Source of the DNA: Ghiorsea sp.
Lineage (GTDB): Bacteria; Pseudomonadota; Zetaproteobacteria; Mariprofundales; Mariprofundaceae
Length of the DNA stretch: 7,034 nt
Direction of reading: 5' to 3'
NCBI GenBank assembly: GCA_027053695.1
Contig: JALUHL010000217.1
Coordinates: forward strand, 1-7,034
Position 1 is the stretch's first letter. Every line of letters begins with the position of its first letter. Of this stretch, positions 1 through 5,450 are shown piece after piece. The notes under the pieces were generated by a model. That model had not been told where the DNA came from and made no database searches. It saw only the letters and a list, made by a program, of their open reading frames with translations. The translations under genes and the position numbers were made by a program.

Positions 1-205
1 GTTTGCTGTGGTAATGTTTGAGTGCAGACATGGCATGAGGCTGTAGCTCGGTTAAATTCACGCCAAAATTCGATAATCCGAAATGATTGCCAAGTTTGCG
101 TTTGATGCGCCCATCCATCATGGCCTTAAAAGGCTCTGGATATAATGATTGGGCAGTTTCTGCAGGGATTTGATTGGCTTGTATGGGTTTGGTGTGTTTT
201 GCCAT
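1..205 (-). CDS. Cupin-domain protein, N-terminal fragment (cut by window edge)
   Basis: Reading the minus strand from the ATG at 205-203 gives 68 codons that remain open to the window edge, so this is the 5' part of a longer gene. The segment contains a Tyr-Pro-Glu-Pro-Phe stretch (about residues 22-26), then K-R-K-L-G-N-H-F-G-L (about 36-45), then N-F-G-V-N-L-T (47-53), and ends with an L-K-H-Y-H-S metal-site-like motif (62-67). This order matches the COG3837-type small cupins, in which the His-x-His of the first cupin motif comes just before a D-E-F-x-Y-V-L-x-G stretch; that part would lie outside the window. The family is cytoplasmic and its substrate is generally unknown, so I assign no reaction. 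The start lies three bases after the stop of the membrane-protein gene at 209-610, which suggests co-transcription. A GAGG sits about 11 bases upstream of the ATG, inside the upstream gene. Family assignment is fairly sure; function is not. Confidence 0.7.
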   Translation of the reverse strand, partial: MAKHTKPIQANQIPAETAQSLYPEPFKAMMDGRIKRKLGNHFGLSNFGVNLTELQPHAMSALKHYHSK

Positions 206-208
206 GGT

Positions 209-610
209 TTAGTATGCCTCGGGTGATATTTTGATGGCATAAGCGGTCATGATACCCCACACAGCATTGAAAAAGATAACAAGCAATGGGGTGAGCATAC
301 CCAAATCCATGCCTGCCAAACCTTTATGGGCCACTTCAGGGAAAATATAGAATAATTGTACGGCTGTTGGCGTAAGGCTAAGCAGTAAACCTTTGAGCAA
401 CCATCGTTCATTGAGAAAAGGCAGGATAAACAATATACCCCAAATGCCACCCCAAACAATGCGAGGATAAAGCCATGCTGCAGAAAGCTGTGGCGCGATA
501 GACACATCCAACATGGATGAGATGCCATATTTGCCAAACAGCCACACCGTCAAACTATTCATCAAACCGCCAAAACAACCCGCAGCGAATACCACCAACA
601 ATTTATTCAT
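209..610 (-). CDS. Conserved hypothetical four-helix membrane protein
   Basis: A 133-residue, strongly hydrophobic protein. By eye there are four membrane segments, at about residues 4-26, 48-66, 70-91 and 104-126, joined by short loops. Conserved-looking features are G-G-L-M-N-S-L (14-20), a W-L-Y-P-R-I-V-W-G-G-I-W-G block entering helix 2 (46-58), and a Phe-Phe-Asn-Ala-Val-Trp-Gly stretch in helix 4 (113-119). I recall this pattern from uncharacterised inner-membrane proteins of proteobacteria, but no function is attached to them. The chosen ATG has a good ribosome site (GGAG, five bases upstream). A tiny out-of-frame ATG overlaps the ribosome site and ends with a TGA overlapping the true start; it is probably irrelevant. 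The stop is three bases from the start of the cupin gene, so the two are likely one transcript and may share a role. Nothing links them to motility beyond position. Confidence 0.75.
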   Translation of the reverse strand: MNKLLVVFAAGCFGGLMNSLTVWLFGKYGISSMLDVSIAPQLSAAWLYPRIVWGGIWGILFILPFLNERWLLKGLLLSLTPTAVQLFYIFPEVAHKGLAGMDLGMLTPLLVIFFNAVWGIMTAYAIKISPEAY

Positions 611-632
611 GTTTGCTCCATGTGAAAAAGCT

Positions 633-660
633 AGCTTAGCAAATTTAAATGATTTGCCAA
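633..660 (-). promoter_or_regulatory. Possible sigma-70 promoter for the membrane protein-cupin pair
   Basis: On the minus strand TTGGCA (660-655, five of six matches to the -35 consensus) is followed after 16 bases by TAAGCT (638-633). The latter is a poor -10 but is preceded by TGC, an extended -10 feature. Transcription would start about 20 bases before the ATG at 610. An AT-rich inverted repeat GCAAAT/ATTTGC (639-644 and 652-657) overlaps the spacer and could instead be an operator or a weak 3' hairpin of the upstream gene. This is pattern inference only. Confidence 0.3.
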
Positions 661-698
661 AGAGAATGCATGAAACTGTGGCAGGCGCAAACTTGCGA

Positions 699-1085
699 TT
701 AAACTTCTTGTAACCAGCTTAGTGCATCATCTGAGTCAAAGAAGAATTTTACTTCTCCAGATGCAAACCAACTGCCCATTTTAGCTGTCATTTGCTGCCA
801 TTTTTTACTGCCAACGATAGCAATTTTATGAAAGTCATTATTATGTTTTAAGCCCAGTTTGAAATCATCCCATGCAGCTTGAAGCTCCCAACCTTCCATG
901 TCTCTTGCATCAATCAACACTTTGACATCAGGTGCTTTCACTTCAGCCAAAGCTGCATCAATCATGGGCGTGATGACTTCATAATCTGCGTGGGTTAATT
1001 TTCCAATCGCTTTGAGGGAAACAAAAAATTCATGGTTTGCCCTCTCAATACCGATGGATAAACCGTGCCGTTTTAAAGTGTTCAT
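699..1085 (-). CDS. SpoIIAA-like (STAS/SEC14-type fold) protein
   Basis: A 128-residue soluble protein without signal peptide or membrane segment. The pattern fits the SpoIIAA-like family (Pfam PF11964): an N-terminal beta-rich part (about 8-28), an L-T-H-A-D-Y helix start (30-35), a beta strand V-K-V-L-I-D-A (54-60), then W-x(5)-W-D-D-F-K-L-G-L-K-H (66-81), the strand K-I-A-I-V-G (87-92) followed by K-K-W (94-96), and a C-terminal K-F-F-F-D-S-D-D-A-L-S-W-L (113-125). Family length is typically about 120-130 residues, so it appears complete. These proteins resemble anti-sigma-factor antagonists in fold but lack an established biochemical role, and some are thought to bind lipophilic ligands or membranes. 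The start is clear: AAGGAGG at 1097-1091 lies five bases before the ATG. The gene is transcribed away from the flagellar operon and shares its upstream region, but a regulatory link is speculative. Confidence 0.8.
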   Translation of the reverse strand: MNTLKRHGLSIGIERANHEFFVSLKAIGKLTHADYEVITPMIDAALAEVKAPDVKVLIDARDMEGWELQAAWDDFKLGLKHNNDFHKIAIVGSKKWQQMTAKMGSWFASGEVKFFFDSDDALSWLQEV

Positions 1086-1090
1086 AGCAG

Positions 1091-1097
1091 CCTCCTT
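1091..1097 (-). promoter_or_regulatory. Strong ribosome binding site of the SpoIIAA-like gene
   Basis: The minus strand reads AAGGAGG, a near-perfect anti-16S match, five bases before the ATG at 1085. It fixes the start codon. Confidence 0.85.
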
Positions 1098-1117
1098 ATG
1101 TATATCAGTGTATTCTT

Positions 1118-1145
1118 AGTATGCCATAAATAGGCAAATTTTCAA
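1118..1145 (-). promoter_or_regulatory. Sigma-70-like promoter of the SpoIIAA-like gene
   Basis: On the minus strand TTGAAA (1145-1140, five of six matches) is separated by 16 bases from CATACT (1123-1118, four of six matches). Transcription would start about 25 bases upstream of the start codon, just before the strong ribosome site. No other good pair is visible between the two divergent genes in this direction. Confidence 0.5.
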
Positions 1146-1168
1146 TCCTTCATATGGGTAAACTCAGG

Positions 1169-1185
1169 TTGGCATGATTTTCGCT
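1169..1185 (+). promoter_or_regulatory. Sigma-54 (RpoN) promoter of the flagellar operon
   Basis: The sequence TTGGCATGATTTTCGCT matches the RpoN consensus TTGGCACG-N4-TTGC-W with two changes (C to T in the -24 box, T to C in the -12 box). The invariant GG (1171-1172) and GC (1183-1184) are exactly ten bases apart, as RpoN requires. Transcription would start near 1195-1197, leaving a leader of about 39 bases before the motA start. Class II/III flagellar genes of polarly flagellated proteobacteria are commonly RpoN-dependent and driven by FlrC/FleR-type activators. I see no certain activator site. Confidence 0.65.
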
Positions 1186-1220
1186 TACCTTCTGTTTGCA
1201 CACATCATTTTATATATTGT

Positions 1221-1227
1221 GAGGAGG
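1221..1227 (+). promoter_or_regulatory. Ribosome binding site of motA
   Basis: GAGGAGG lies seven bases before a GTG at 1235. It supports the unusual GTG start over downstream ATG codons, and it also restores the conserved Met-Asp-Ile-Ala-Thr N-terminus typical of PomA. Confidence 0.8.
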
Positions 1228-1234
1228 AAGTTCC

Positions 1235-1993
1235 GTGGATATCGCTACTATTATAGGCATGGTTGTTGCCTTTGGTTTGGTTCTTTTTGCGATTGGTGAT
1301 GCAGTCACAGGGTTTATTGACGTGCCTTCCATGGCGATTGTAATCGGTGGGACTGTAGGCGTGTTACTTGTGGCATACCCGCTCGCCAATTGTATCGGTG
1401 TGATTAAAATCATCCTAAAAACCATACTGAACAAACCAGCCGATGGGCCAAGCATTGTGAATGAACTGGTGGAACTTTCTCAAATTGTTCGCAAAGAAGG
1501 CATTTTGGCTTTGGAAAGTAAGGTGGGTGATATTGAGCATCAGTTTATGGCCAAAGGCTTACAAATGGCCATTGATGGACAAGAGCCCAGCGAAATTGAA
1601 GATATACTATACTTAGAAATAGATAAGTTGGGGGAAAGGCACCTCCGAGGGGCAGATATGATGACTGCCTTGGGTACATTTGCCCCTTCCATGGGCATGA
1701 TTGGTACATTGGTTGGCCTTGTGCTCATGCTTGCTAATATGGAAGACCCTGCATCCATTGGTCCATCCATGGCGGTGGCATTATTGACCACATTTTATGG
1801 CGCATTGATGGCAAATATCCTTTTCTTGCCCATGGCATCCAAGCTTAAAACGCGCAGCAAAGAAGAAATCTTGGTGCATGAAATAATTTTGACAGGCGTA
1901 CAATCCTTGGTGGCAGGTGAAAACCCAAGGGTGATGGAGCAGAAATTGCATGGCTTTTTAGCACCCAGCAATCGCAAGTCTGCATTCGACTAG
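1235..1993 (+). CDS. motA: Flagellar stator protein MotA/PomA (sodium-type)
   Basis: A 252-residue inner-membrane protein that, with MotB, forms the ion-conducting stator driving flagellar rotation. Four membrane segments are visible at about 3-22, 33-50, 148-168 and 180-201, with the large cytoplasmic loop between the second and third. The loop carries R86-K87-E88 and E94, in the region whose charged residues contact FliG. The P-S-M-G-M-I-G-T motif (151-158) contains the conserved proline, and A-V-A-L-L-T-T-F-Y-G-A (180-190) forms the fourth helix. Thr158, Thr185 and Thr186 match, in position and identity, the threonines implicated in sodium selectivity in Vibrio PomA; E. coli MotA has Ala at the first of these. 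I therefore infer a sodium-driven motor, without proof. Length is normal for PomA. The start is a GTG with a strong ribosome site. It is first in the operon, and the next gene begins six bases after its stop. pomA would be an equally good name. Confidence 0.93.
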   Translation: MDIATIIGMVVAFGLVLFAIGDAVTGFIDVPSMAIVIGGTVGVLLVAYPLANCIGVIKIILKTILNKPADGPSIVNELVELSQIVRKEGILALESKVGDIEHQFMAKGLQMAIDGQEPSEIEDILYLEIDKLGERHLRGADMMTALGTFAPSMGMIGTLVGLVLMLANMEDPASIGPSMAVALLTTFYGALMANILFLPMASKLKTRSKEEILVHEIILTGVQSLVAGENPRVMEQKLHGFLAPSNRKSAFD

Positions 1994-1999
1994 GCTTGT

Positions 2000-2779
2000 A
2001 TGGGGAAACGTCAGAAAAAACCAGAACCCGTTTTACCAGATTCAGACCCTGGTGCGGCTTTGTTTTTAGAGCTTATGATGCAAATGCTGGCATTTTTTAT
2101 TTTGCTAACATCGATTGCTGTAATTGTGGATGAGAAGCGTTTGGCAGCTATTGGTTCGCTAGCTGGTACTTTTAGTCCCTTACCTGATGGCGCAAACCTT
2201 ACCGATGGCAATGGTCCATCCATGCCTGCGCGAGATATTATTGAAGGTAGGCGGGCACCCAAACGAACCGCCAAAGAATTGACAGATGTATCCAAAGCCT
2301 TGGGCTTGGGGGATGCTGTTCAGGCTTTGCCCCTTGACCAAGATAAGGTGCGGGTTCGGTTTCCTGAAAAGATTGTGTTTGCTACGGGGCAAGTTGAAAT
2401 TTCTCGGGCGATGTTCCCTTTAATGGATAAATTGGCTGAAGTATTTAAAAAGCCAGAGGTGATTGAGATTCGTATCGAAGGGCATACCGATGATATGCCT
2501 ACACGGGGTTCTCGTTTTCCTTCAAACTGGGAATTATCAGCAGCGCGAGCCATGAGCCTATTCCATGCCTTATCAGAACGTGGCGTGCCTAACGGTCGTA
2601 TGATTGCCGCTGGTATGGGCGACAAACATCCGATTGAGAATAACCCAAGTATGAGTAGAAGGGTAGAAATTGTACTTAAGTTTAGACCAGTTACGGCGAC
2701 TCCCGAAAGCCAAGCTACGGCTGGGAAGTTGGTAACACCACAGCATCATGTGGTCACACCGCCCAGCAAGAGCTTTTAG
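2000..2779 (+). CDS. MotB-like OmpA-domain stator protein, first copy (Glu at ion site)
   Basis: A 259-residue MotB-type protein with a short basic N-terminus (K3, R4, K6, K7), one membrane segment at about 20-43, a linker, and a C-terminal OmpA-like peptidoglycan-binding domain (about 118-228). The OmpA motifs are clear: G-H-T-D-D (161-165), N-W-E-L-S-A-A-R-A (176-184) and S-R-R-V-E-I (219-224). The key oddity is in the helix. Aligning on the shared F-F-I-L-L (32-36) places Glu24 where MotB proteins have the essential ion-binding Asp and where the next gene has Asp24. The usual Trp-x-x-(T)-(Y/F)-A-D-L is replaced by A-A-L-F-L-E-L. A 31-residue tail rich in Pro, Thr and Gln follows the OmpA domain. 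It is probably a second B subunit pairing with MotA or with the next MotB, or a structural stator partner. The ribosome site is weak (AGG, five bases from the ATG), suggesting coupling to motA. Confidence 0.85.
   Translation: MGKRQKKPEPVLPDSDPGAALFLELMMQMLAFFILLTSIAVIVDEKRLAAIGSLAGTFSPLPDGANLTDGNGPSMPARDIIEGRRAPKRTAKELTDVSKALGLGDAVQALPLDQDKVRVRFPEKIVFATGQVEISRAMFPLMDKLAEVFKKPEVIEIRIEGHTDDMPTRGSRFPSNWELSAARAMSLFHALSERGVPNGRMIAAGMGDKHPIENNPSMSRRVEIVLKFRPVTATPESQATAGKLVTPQHHVVTPPSKSF
2737..2754 (+). repeat. Short inverted repeat near the motB1-motB2 junction
   Basis: ACCACA (2737-2742) and TGTGGT (2749-2754) form a perfect six-base stem with a six-base loop, inside the codons for the Pro/Thr-rich tail of the first MotB and 25 bases before the second MotB start. 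It has no T tract, so it is not an intrinsic terminator. It could stabilise or stagger the message, or be chance. Confidence 0.3.
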
Positions 2780-3475
2780 ATGGCAAGGAAAAAGAAGTTA
2801 GAGCCTGAGGTGCTCGCAGACCCTGAAGCGTGGATGACCACGTTTGCTGACTTAATCAGTTTAATGCTTACATTTTTTATCTTGCTGGTGTCTATGTCCA
2901 CGCTAGATAAAACAGGGCTGCAGGATATTTCCACCTATTTTGACCAAGCGGTATCGGTGTTAAAGGCAGGCGCAGGCACCGAAATTAATATCATCCGACC
3001 TTTAGAGCTTCAGGGCATTGTCACGCCCAGAGAACTGATGTTAGCCATGCGTCAAAATAGTAACGTTGTGCTCAAAAACTCTACACTAGAACACCATATT
3101 CGCACCTTGATTGTGAAAAACCGCCTTTATTTGCGAATGGAAGATGCGGCATTGTTTGAAGAGGGTTCTGCCAAGCTTAATCCTCAACATATCAAAGCAT
3201 TAAGGCGTTTAGCACGCATGTTAGCGACATCACCAGGGTTGATTAGTGTGAATGGGCATACCGATGATAGAGCCAAGTTGTCACCCCCCTTTGCAGACCC
3301 TTGGAGCCTGAGTTTAGCCAGAGCGGCATCAGTCTTGCATATACTACAAGCAGAGGGTGTGAACCCTTCACGATTATCGTTGGCGGGTTATGGGCCTTCA
3401 CGTCCTGTATCCACGGATGCCACGGTATTTGGCAGAGAAAAGAACCGCCGCGTTGATATTGTCGTTTACAAGTAA
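2780..3475 (+). CDS. motB: Flagellar stator protein MotB/PomB, canonical copy
   Basis: A 231-residue stator B subunit. After a Lys-rich N-terminus comes W-M-T-T-F-A-D-L (18-25), in which Asp24 is the ion-carrying carboxylate, then the single membrane helix continuing through T-F-F-I-L-L-V-S-M (31-39). Residues about 43-60 form an amphipathic stretch consistent with the plug that closes the unassembled channel. The OmpA-type peptidoglycan-binding domain occupies about 115-230, with G-H-T-D-D (159-163), L-S-L-A-R-A (177-182) and N-R-R-V-D-I (222-227). Asp162 and Arg181 fit the family's peptidoglycan-contact pair. The protein is slightly short and ends right after the domain. Its ATG follows the TAG stop of the previous gene with no gap (TAGATG), so translation is probably coupled, giving similar amounts of the two B-type proteins. 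This is the better candidate for the working ion channel with MotA. Confidence 0.92.
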   Translation: MARKKKLEPEVLADPEAWMTTFADLISLMLTFFILLVSMSTLDKTGLQDISTYFDQAVSVLKAGAGTEINIIRPLELQGIVTPRELMLAMRQNSNVVLKNSTLEHHIRTLIVKNRLYLRMEDAALFEEGSAKLNPQHIKALRRLARMLATSPGLISVNGHTDDRAKLSPPFADPWSLSLARAASVLHILQAEGVNPSRLSLAGYGPSRPVSTDATVFGREKNRRVDIVVYK

Positions 3476-3489
3476 GAAGGAGTCTGAAT

Positions 3490-4014
3490 ATGGCAGATGA
3501 AAAAGAAGAAGGTGAAGCTCCCAAAAAAGCAAAGGGTAGTTTGTTGCCGATTATCAATTTGGTGCTGCTGATTATTCTGCTTGGCATTGGGGGCTTTATT
3601 GCTTGGAAAATGATGAGCATGGAACAAGCGAGTGCGCCATCTGCTCAGGAAGAAACAGTAAAAGATGAAGCAGTAGAAATGCCTGAGGCAGAAGATGAAG
3701 ATCCAAGCGCACCACCAGTTTTTCTCGACCTTGCAGATATTACGATTAACTTGGCAGATACAGATGTCAGCCGATTCTTACGGGCAAAAATCAAATTGGA
3801 ATTGAAAAATGAAGAAGTTCAACCGCGTGTTGAGCAACATATGATTGCAATCAATGATATGGTTTTAACGCTGCTTTCCAGCAAAACATTTGCAGAAATT
3901 AGAACACCACAGGGTAAATACGATTTGAAAGAGGATATTGTCTATCGTATCAACCGTTTGGTGGGCGGGAAACCTGTGAAAAACATGTATTTCACGGACT
4001 TTGTTTCTCAATGA
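3490..4014 (+). CDS. fliL: Flagellar basal-body-associated protein FliL
   Basis: A 174-residue single-pass inner-membrane protein. FliL surrounds or supports the stator units and influences torque and surface swarming in several bacteria. The N-terminus is charged and cytoplasmic (residues 2-17, Glu/Lys-rich), the membrane helix spans about 18-41, and an acidic low-complexity linker (about 48-75) leads to the periplasmic domain. That domain has F-L-D-L-A-D-I-T-I-N-L (78-88), R-F-L-R-A-K-I-K-L-E-L (95-105) and the diagnostic C-terminus Y-F-T-D-F-V-S-Q (167-174). Its length is typical. AAGGAG lies seven bases before the ATG, the first strong ribosome site since motA. The stop overlaps the fliM start (ATGA). 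The position next to the motA-motB genes agrees with a stator role. Confidence 0.93.
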   Translation: MADEKEEGEAPKKAKGSLLPIINLVLLIILLGIGGFIAWKMMSMEQASAPSAQEETVKDEAVEMPEAEDEDPSAPPVFLDLADITINLADTDVSRFLRAKIKLELKNEEVQPRVEQHMIAINDMVLTLLSSKTFAEIRTPQGKYDLKEDIVYRINRLVGGKPVKNMYFTDFVSQ

Positions 4015-5048
4015 CGGAAGTAGCCAATGGGGCAAATGAGGCTGCTGAGCCTATTTTAGCACCAGAAGAAATTGATGCCTTGATGCAAGCCGTGGTTCCC
4101 AGTGAAGAAGCCGATGCTCTTTTTGCCACTTTACCTGCGATACCGCAGCCTGAGCATGTTGAACCTTTTGATTTTGATGCGTCTGACCCTTCAGGGCCAG
4201 AACGTTACCCACTCTTTACAACGCTACAACATCGCATGAAAGAGTCGCTCAAAGAGTTATGGATAGAAACTTTCCAGCGTGATGTGATTGTGGATAGCCA
4301 AAGCATAGAGCAACGCATTTATGAAGATATTTTAGAGGATGATAAAAAGGAGCCGCAGGTCTATTTCATGTATGATGTGGATGGTTTCGGCCGCATGGTG
4401 GTGGCATATGATTTGGCTTTAATCATTGCTTATATAGATGCGATGTTGGGAGGGCATGGGGAAACTTTTGATGAGGGTTCGGATATATTGTCGCCTGTGG
4501 AAATGAAGCTTGCCCAGCGGATTGGTCATACCTTAGAAAAATTGCTGTTACGCATGTGGGCACCAGTTTGCCCTATGCAATATCATTTACAAAAGATTGA
4601 AGTAGAAGCCCAGTTTTTGGGTGTTGCTGCCATGGCTGACATGTGTTTTTCAGTTGGTTTTAGCATTGAATTATCTGAAGAACTCAAGGGACATATGAAC
4701 CTGCATTATCCACGTTCTTTTTTAGAGCCTGTGTTGGATAAATTGCGTACTGCGGCATCAGATGAAGCAGGTATTCAAGACCCAGTATGGACAGAGGCAT
4801 TAGAAAAAAGCCTAACCCAAGTGCCGATTACAACACGCTTGGAGTTTGGTCAGTGTCATTTGGATATTCAGCAGTTTTTGGGATTACGCGCGGGGGATTT
4901 TTTGCCCTTACAAAAAAATGAACAAGACCCTGCCACATTATGGGTGAGCGACAATCCTATGTTTGAGGCTATGCCAGGAAGTCAGGATGGGCAGCTTGCC
5001 GCTGAGCTGCTTGAACCTGTGACACAAGATGGGCTTGATACACAATGA
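4011..5048 (+). CDS. fliM: Flagellar motor switch protein FliM
   Basis: A 345-residue cytoplasmic C-ring protein that binds phosphorylated CheY and transmits the turn signal to FliG. The N-terminal CheY-binding motif is present as L-A-P-E-E-I-D-A-L-M (16-25), followed by an acidic, proline-containing linker (about 28-62). The middle domain (about 65-250) contains the family G-G-x-G signature G-G-H-G (147-150), and S-P-V-E-M-K-L-A-Q-R (161-170). The C-terminal SpoA/FliN-like domain (about 268-335) has V-P-I-T-T-R-L-E-F-G (271-280) and L-R-A-G-D-F-L-P-L (292-300). Length is close to the family norm. The ATG overlaps the fliL TGA by four bases and has only a weak, distant ribosome site, so translational coupling is likely. 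fliN follows after 57 bases. Confidence 0.94.
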   Translation: MTEVANGANEAAEPILAPEEIDALMQAVVPSEEADALFATLPAIPQPEHVEPFDFDASDPSGPERYPLFTTLQHRMKESLKELWIETFQRDVIVDSQSIEQRIYEDILEDDKKEPQVYFMYDVDGFGRMVVAYDLALIIAYIDAMLGGHGETFDEGSDILSPVEMKLAQRIGHTLEKLLLRMWAPVCPMQYHLQKIEVEAQFLGVAAMADMCFSVGFSIELSEELKGHMNLHYPRSFLEPVLDKLRTAASDEAGIQDPVWTEALEKSLTQVPITTRLEFGQCHLDIQQFLGLRAGDFLPLQKNEQDPATLWVSDNPMFEAMPGSQDGQLAAELLEPVTQDGLDTQ

Positions 5049-5105
5049 TTGGCCACGACATGATTGACCATAAGAGGGTTCGATATAACAAGATGGGAGC
5101 TGAAC

Positions 5106-5426
5106 ATGCCTGAAGTAGAACAAGCAACTGAAAAACAAGCAGATGCAGCCAGCAAGGATGGTCAAAAAGTGAACCTTGAAGCCATTATGCATGTGCCTTT
5201 GGATATTAGCGTTGAGTTAGGTCGGGTACAACTGCCCTTGCATATGGTATCGCGCTTACATCGAGGCATGGTGCTAGACCTTAAAAAAGAAGCCAATGCA
5301 GAAGTGGATATTCTTGCCAATGGGCGTGTATTTGCGCGTGGTGAAGTGGTGTCTGCTGATGGTAAACTTGGGGTGCGCGTGGTTGAAGTGGTGCCTCAGG
5401 GCGACCGTATTCAGAGCTTGTCTTAA
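5106..5426 (+). CDS. fliN: Flagellar motor switch protein FliN
   Basis: A 106-residue C-ring protein forming the lower ring with FliM and interacting with the export ATPase regulator FliH. A polar N-terminus rich in Glu, Gln, Ala and Lys (1-24) precedes the SpoA domain: V-P-L-D-I-S-V-E-L-G-R (30-40), R-G-M-V-L-D-L (53-59), V-D-I-L-A-N-G-R (67-74), A-R-G-E-V-V (77-82) and L-G-V-R-V-V-E-V-V (88-96). I chose the ATG at 5106 because GGGAG sits six bases upstream. An in-frame TTG at 5064 would add 14 residues of unrelated sequence and has no good ribosome site. An ATG at 5060 is out of frame. The gap to fliM is the widest in the operon. The next gene begins about 24 bases after the stop, or 3 if the most upstream start is used. 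Confidence 0.92.
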   Translation: MPEVEQATEKQADAASKDGQKVNLEAIMHVPLDISVELGRVQLPLHMVSRLHRGMVLDLKKEANAEVDILANGRVFARGEVVSADGKLGVRVVEVVPQGDRIQSLS

Positions 5427-5450
5427 ATCGTGATGGGGGAGACAGGTTTT

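Noticed and set aside
686..697. CGCAA/TTGCG inverted repeat right after the SpoIIAA-like stop, considered as a terminator
   Set aside because: The loop would be only two bases (four with a shorter stem), and no T tract follows on the minus strand. Support is too weak to list it.
513..713. Plus-strand open frame of 66 codons across the start of the membrane-protein gene
   Set aside because: It covers the reverse complement of a well-supported gene start and an intergenic region, has no ribosome site, and its protein resembles no family I know.
1159..1185. Possible sigma-28 (FliA) promoter starting at TAAA before motA
   Set aside because: The TAAA is followed after 15 bases by TTTTCGCT, which lacks the GCCGATAA-type -10 element. 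The sigma-54 match is much better.
1196..1218. Possible sigma-70 promoter TTGCAC...TATATT before motA
   Set aside because: The spacing between the boxes is only 11 bases, far too short.
1540..1791. Minus-strand open frame inside motA
   Set aside because: It is the antisense of highly conserved MotA codons. The motA frame has clear family motifs throughout, so this is a reading-frame shadow.
3243..3620. Minus-strand open frame of 125 codons across the motB-fliL junction
   Set aside because: It spans two confident genes on the other strand, lacks a ribosome site, and has no recognisable domain.
5046..5064. Sigma-54-like string TTGGCCACG just after the fliM stop
   Set aside because: It resembles the -24 box with one inserted base, but no GC falls ten bases after the GG, so RpoN spacing fails.
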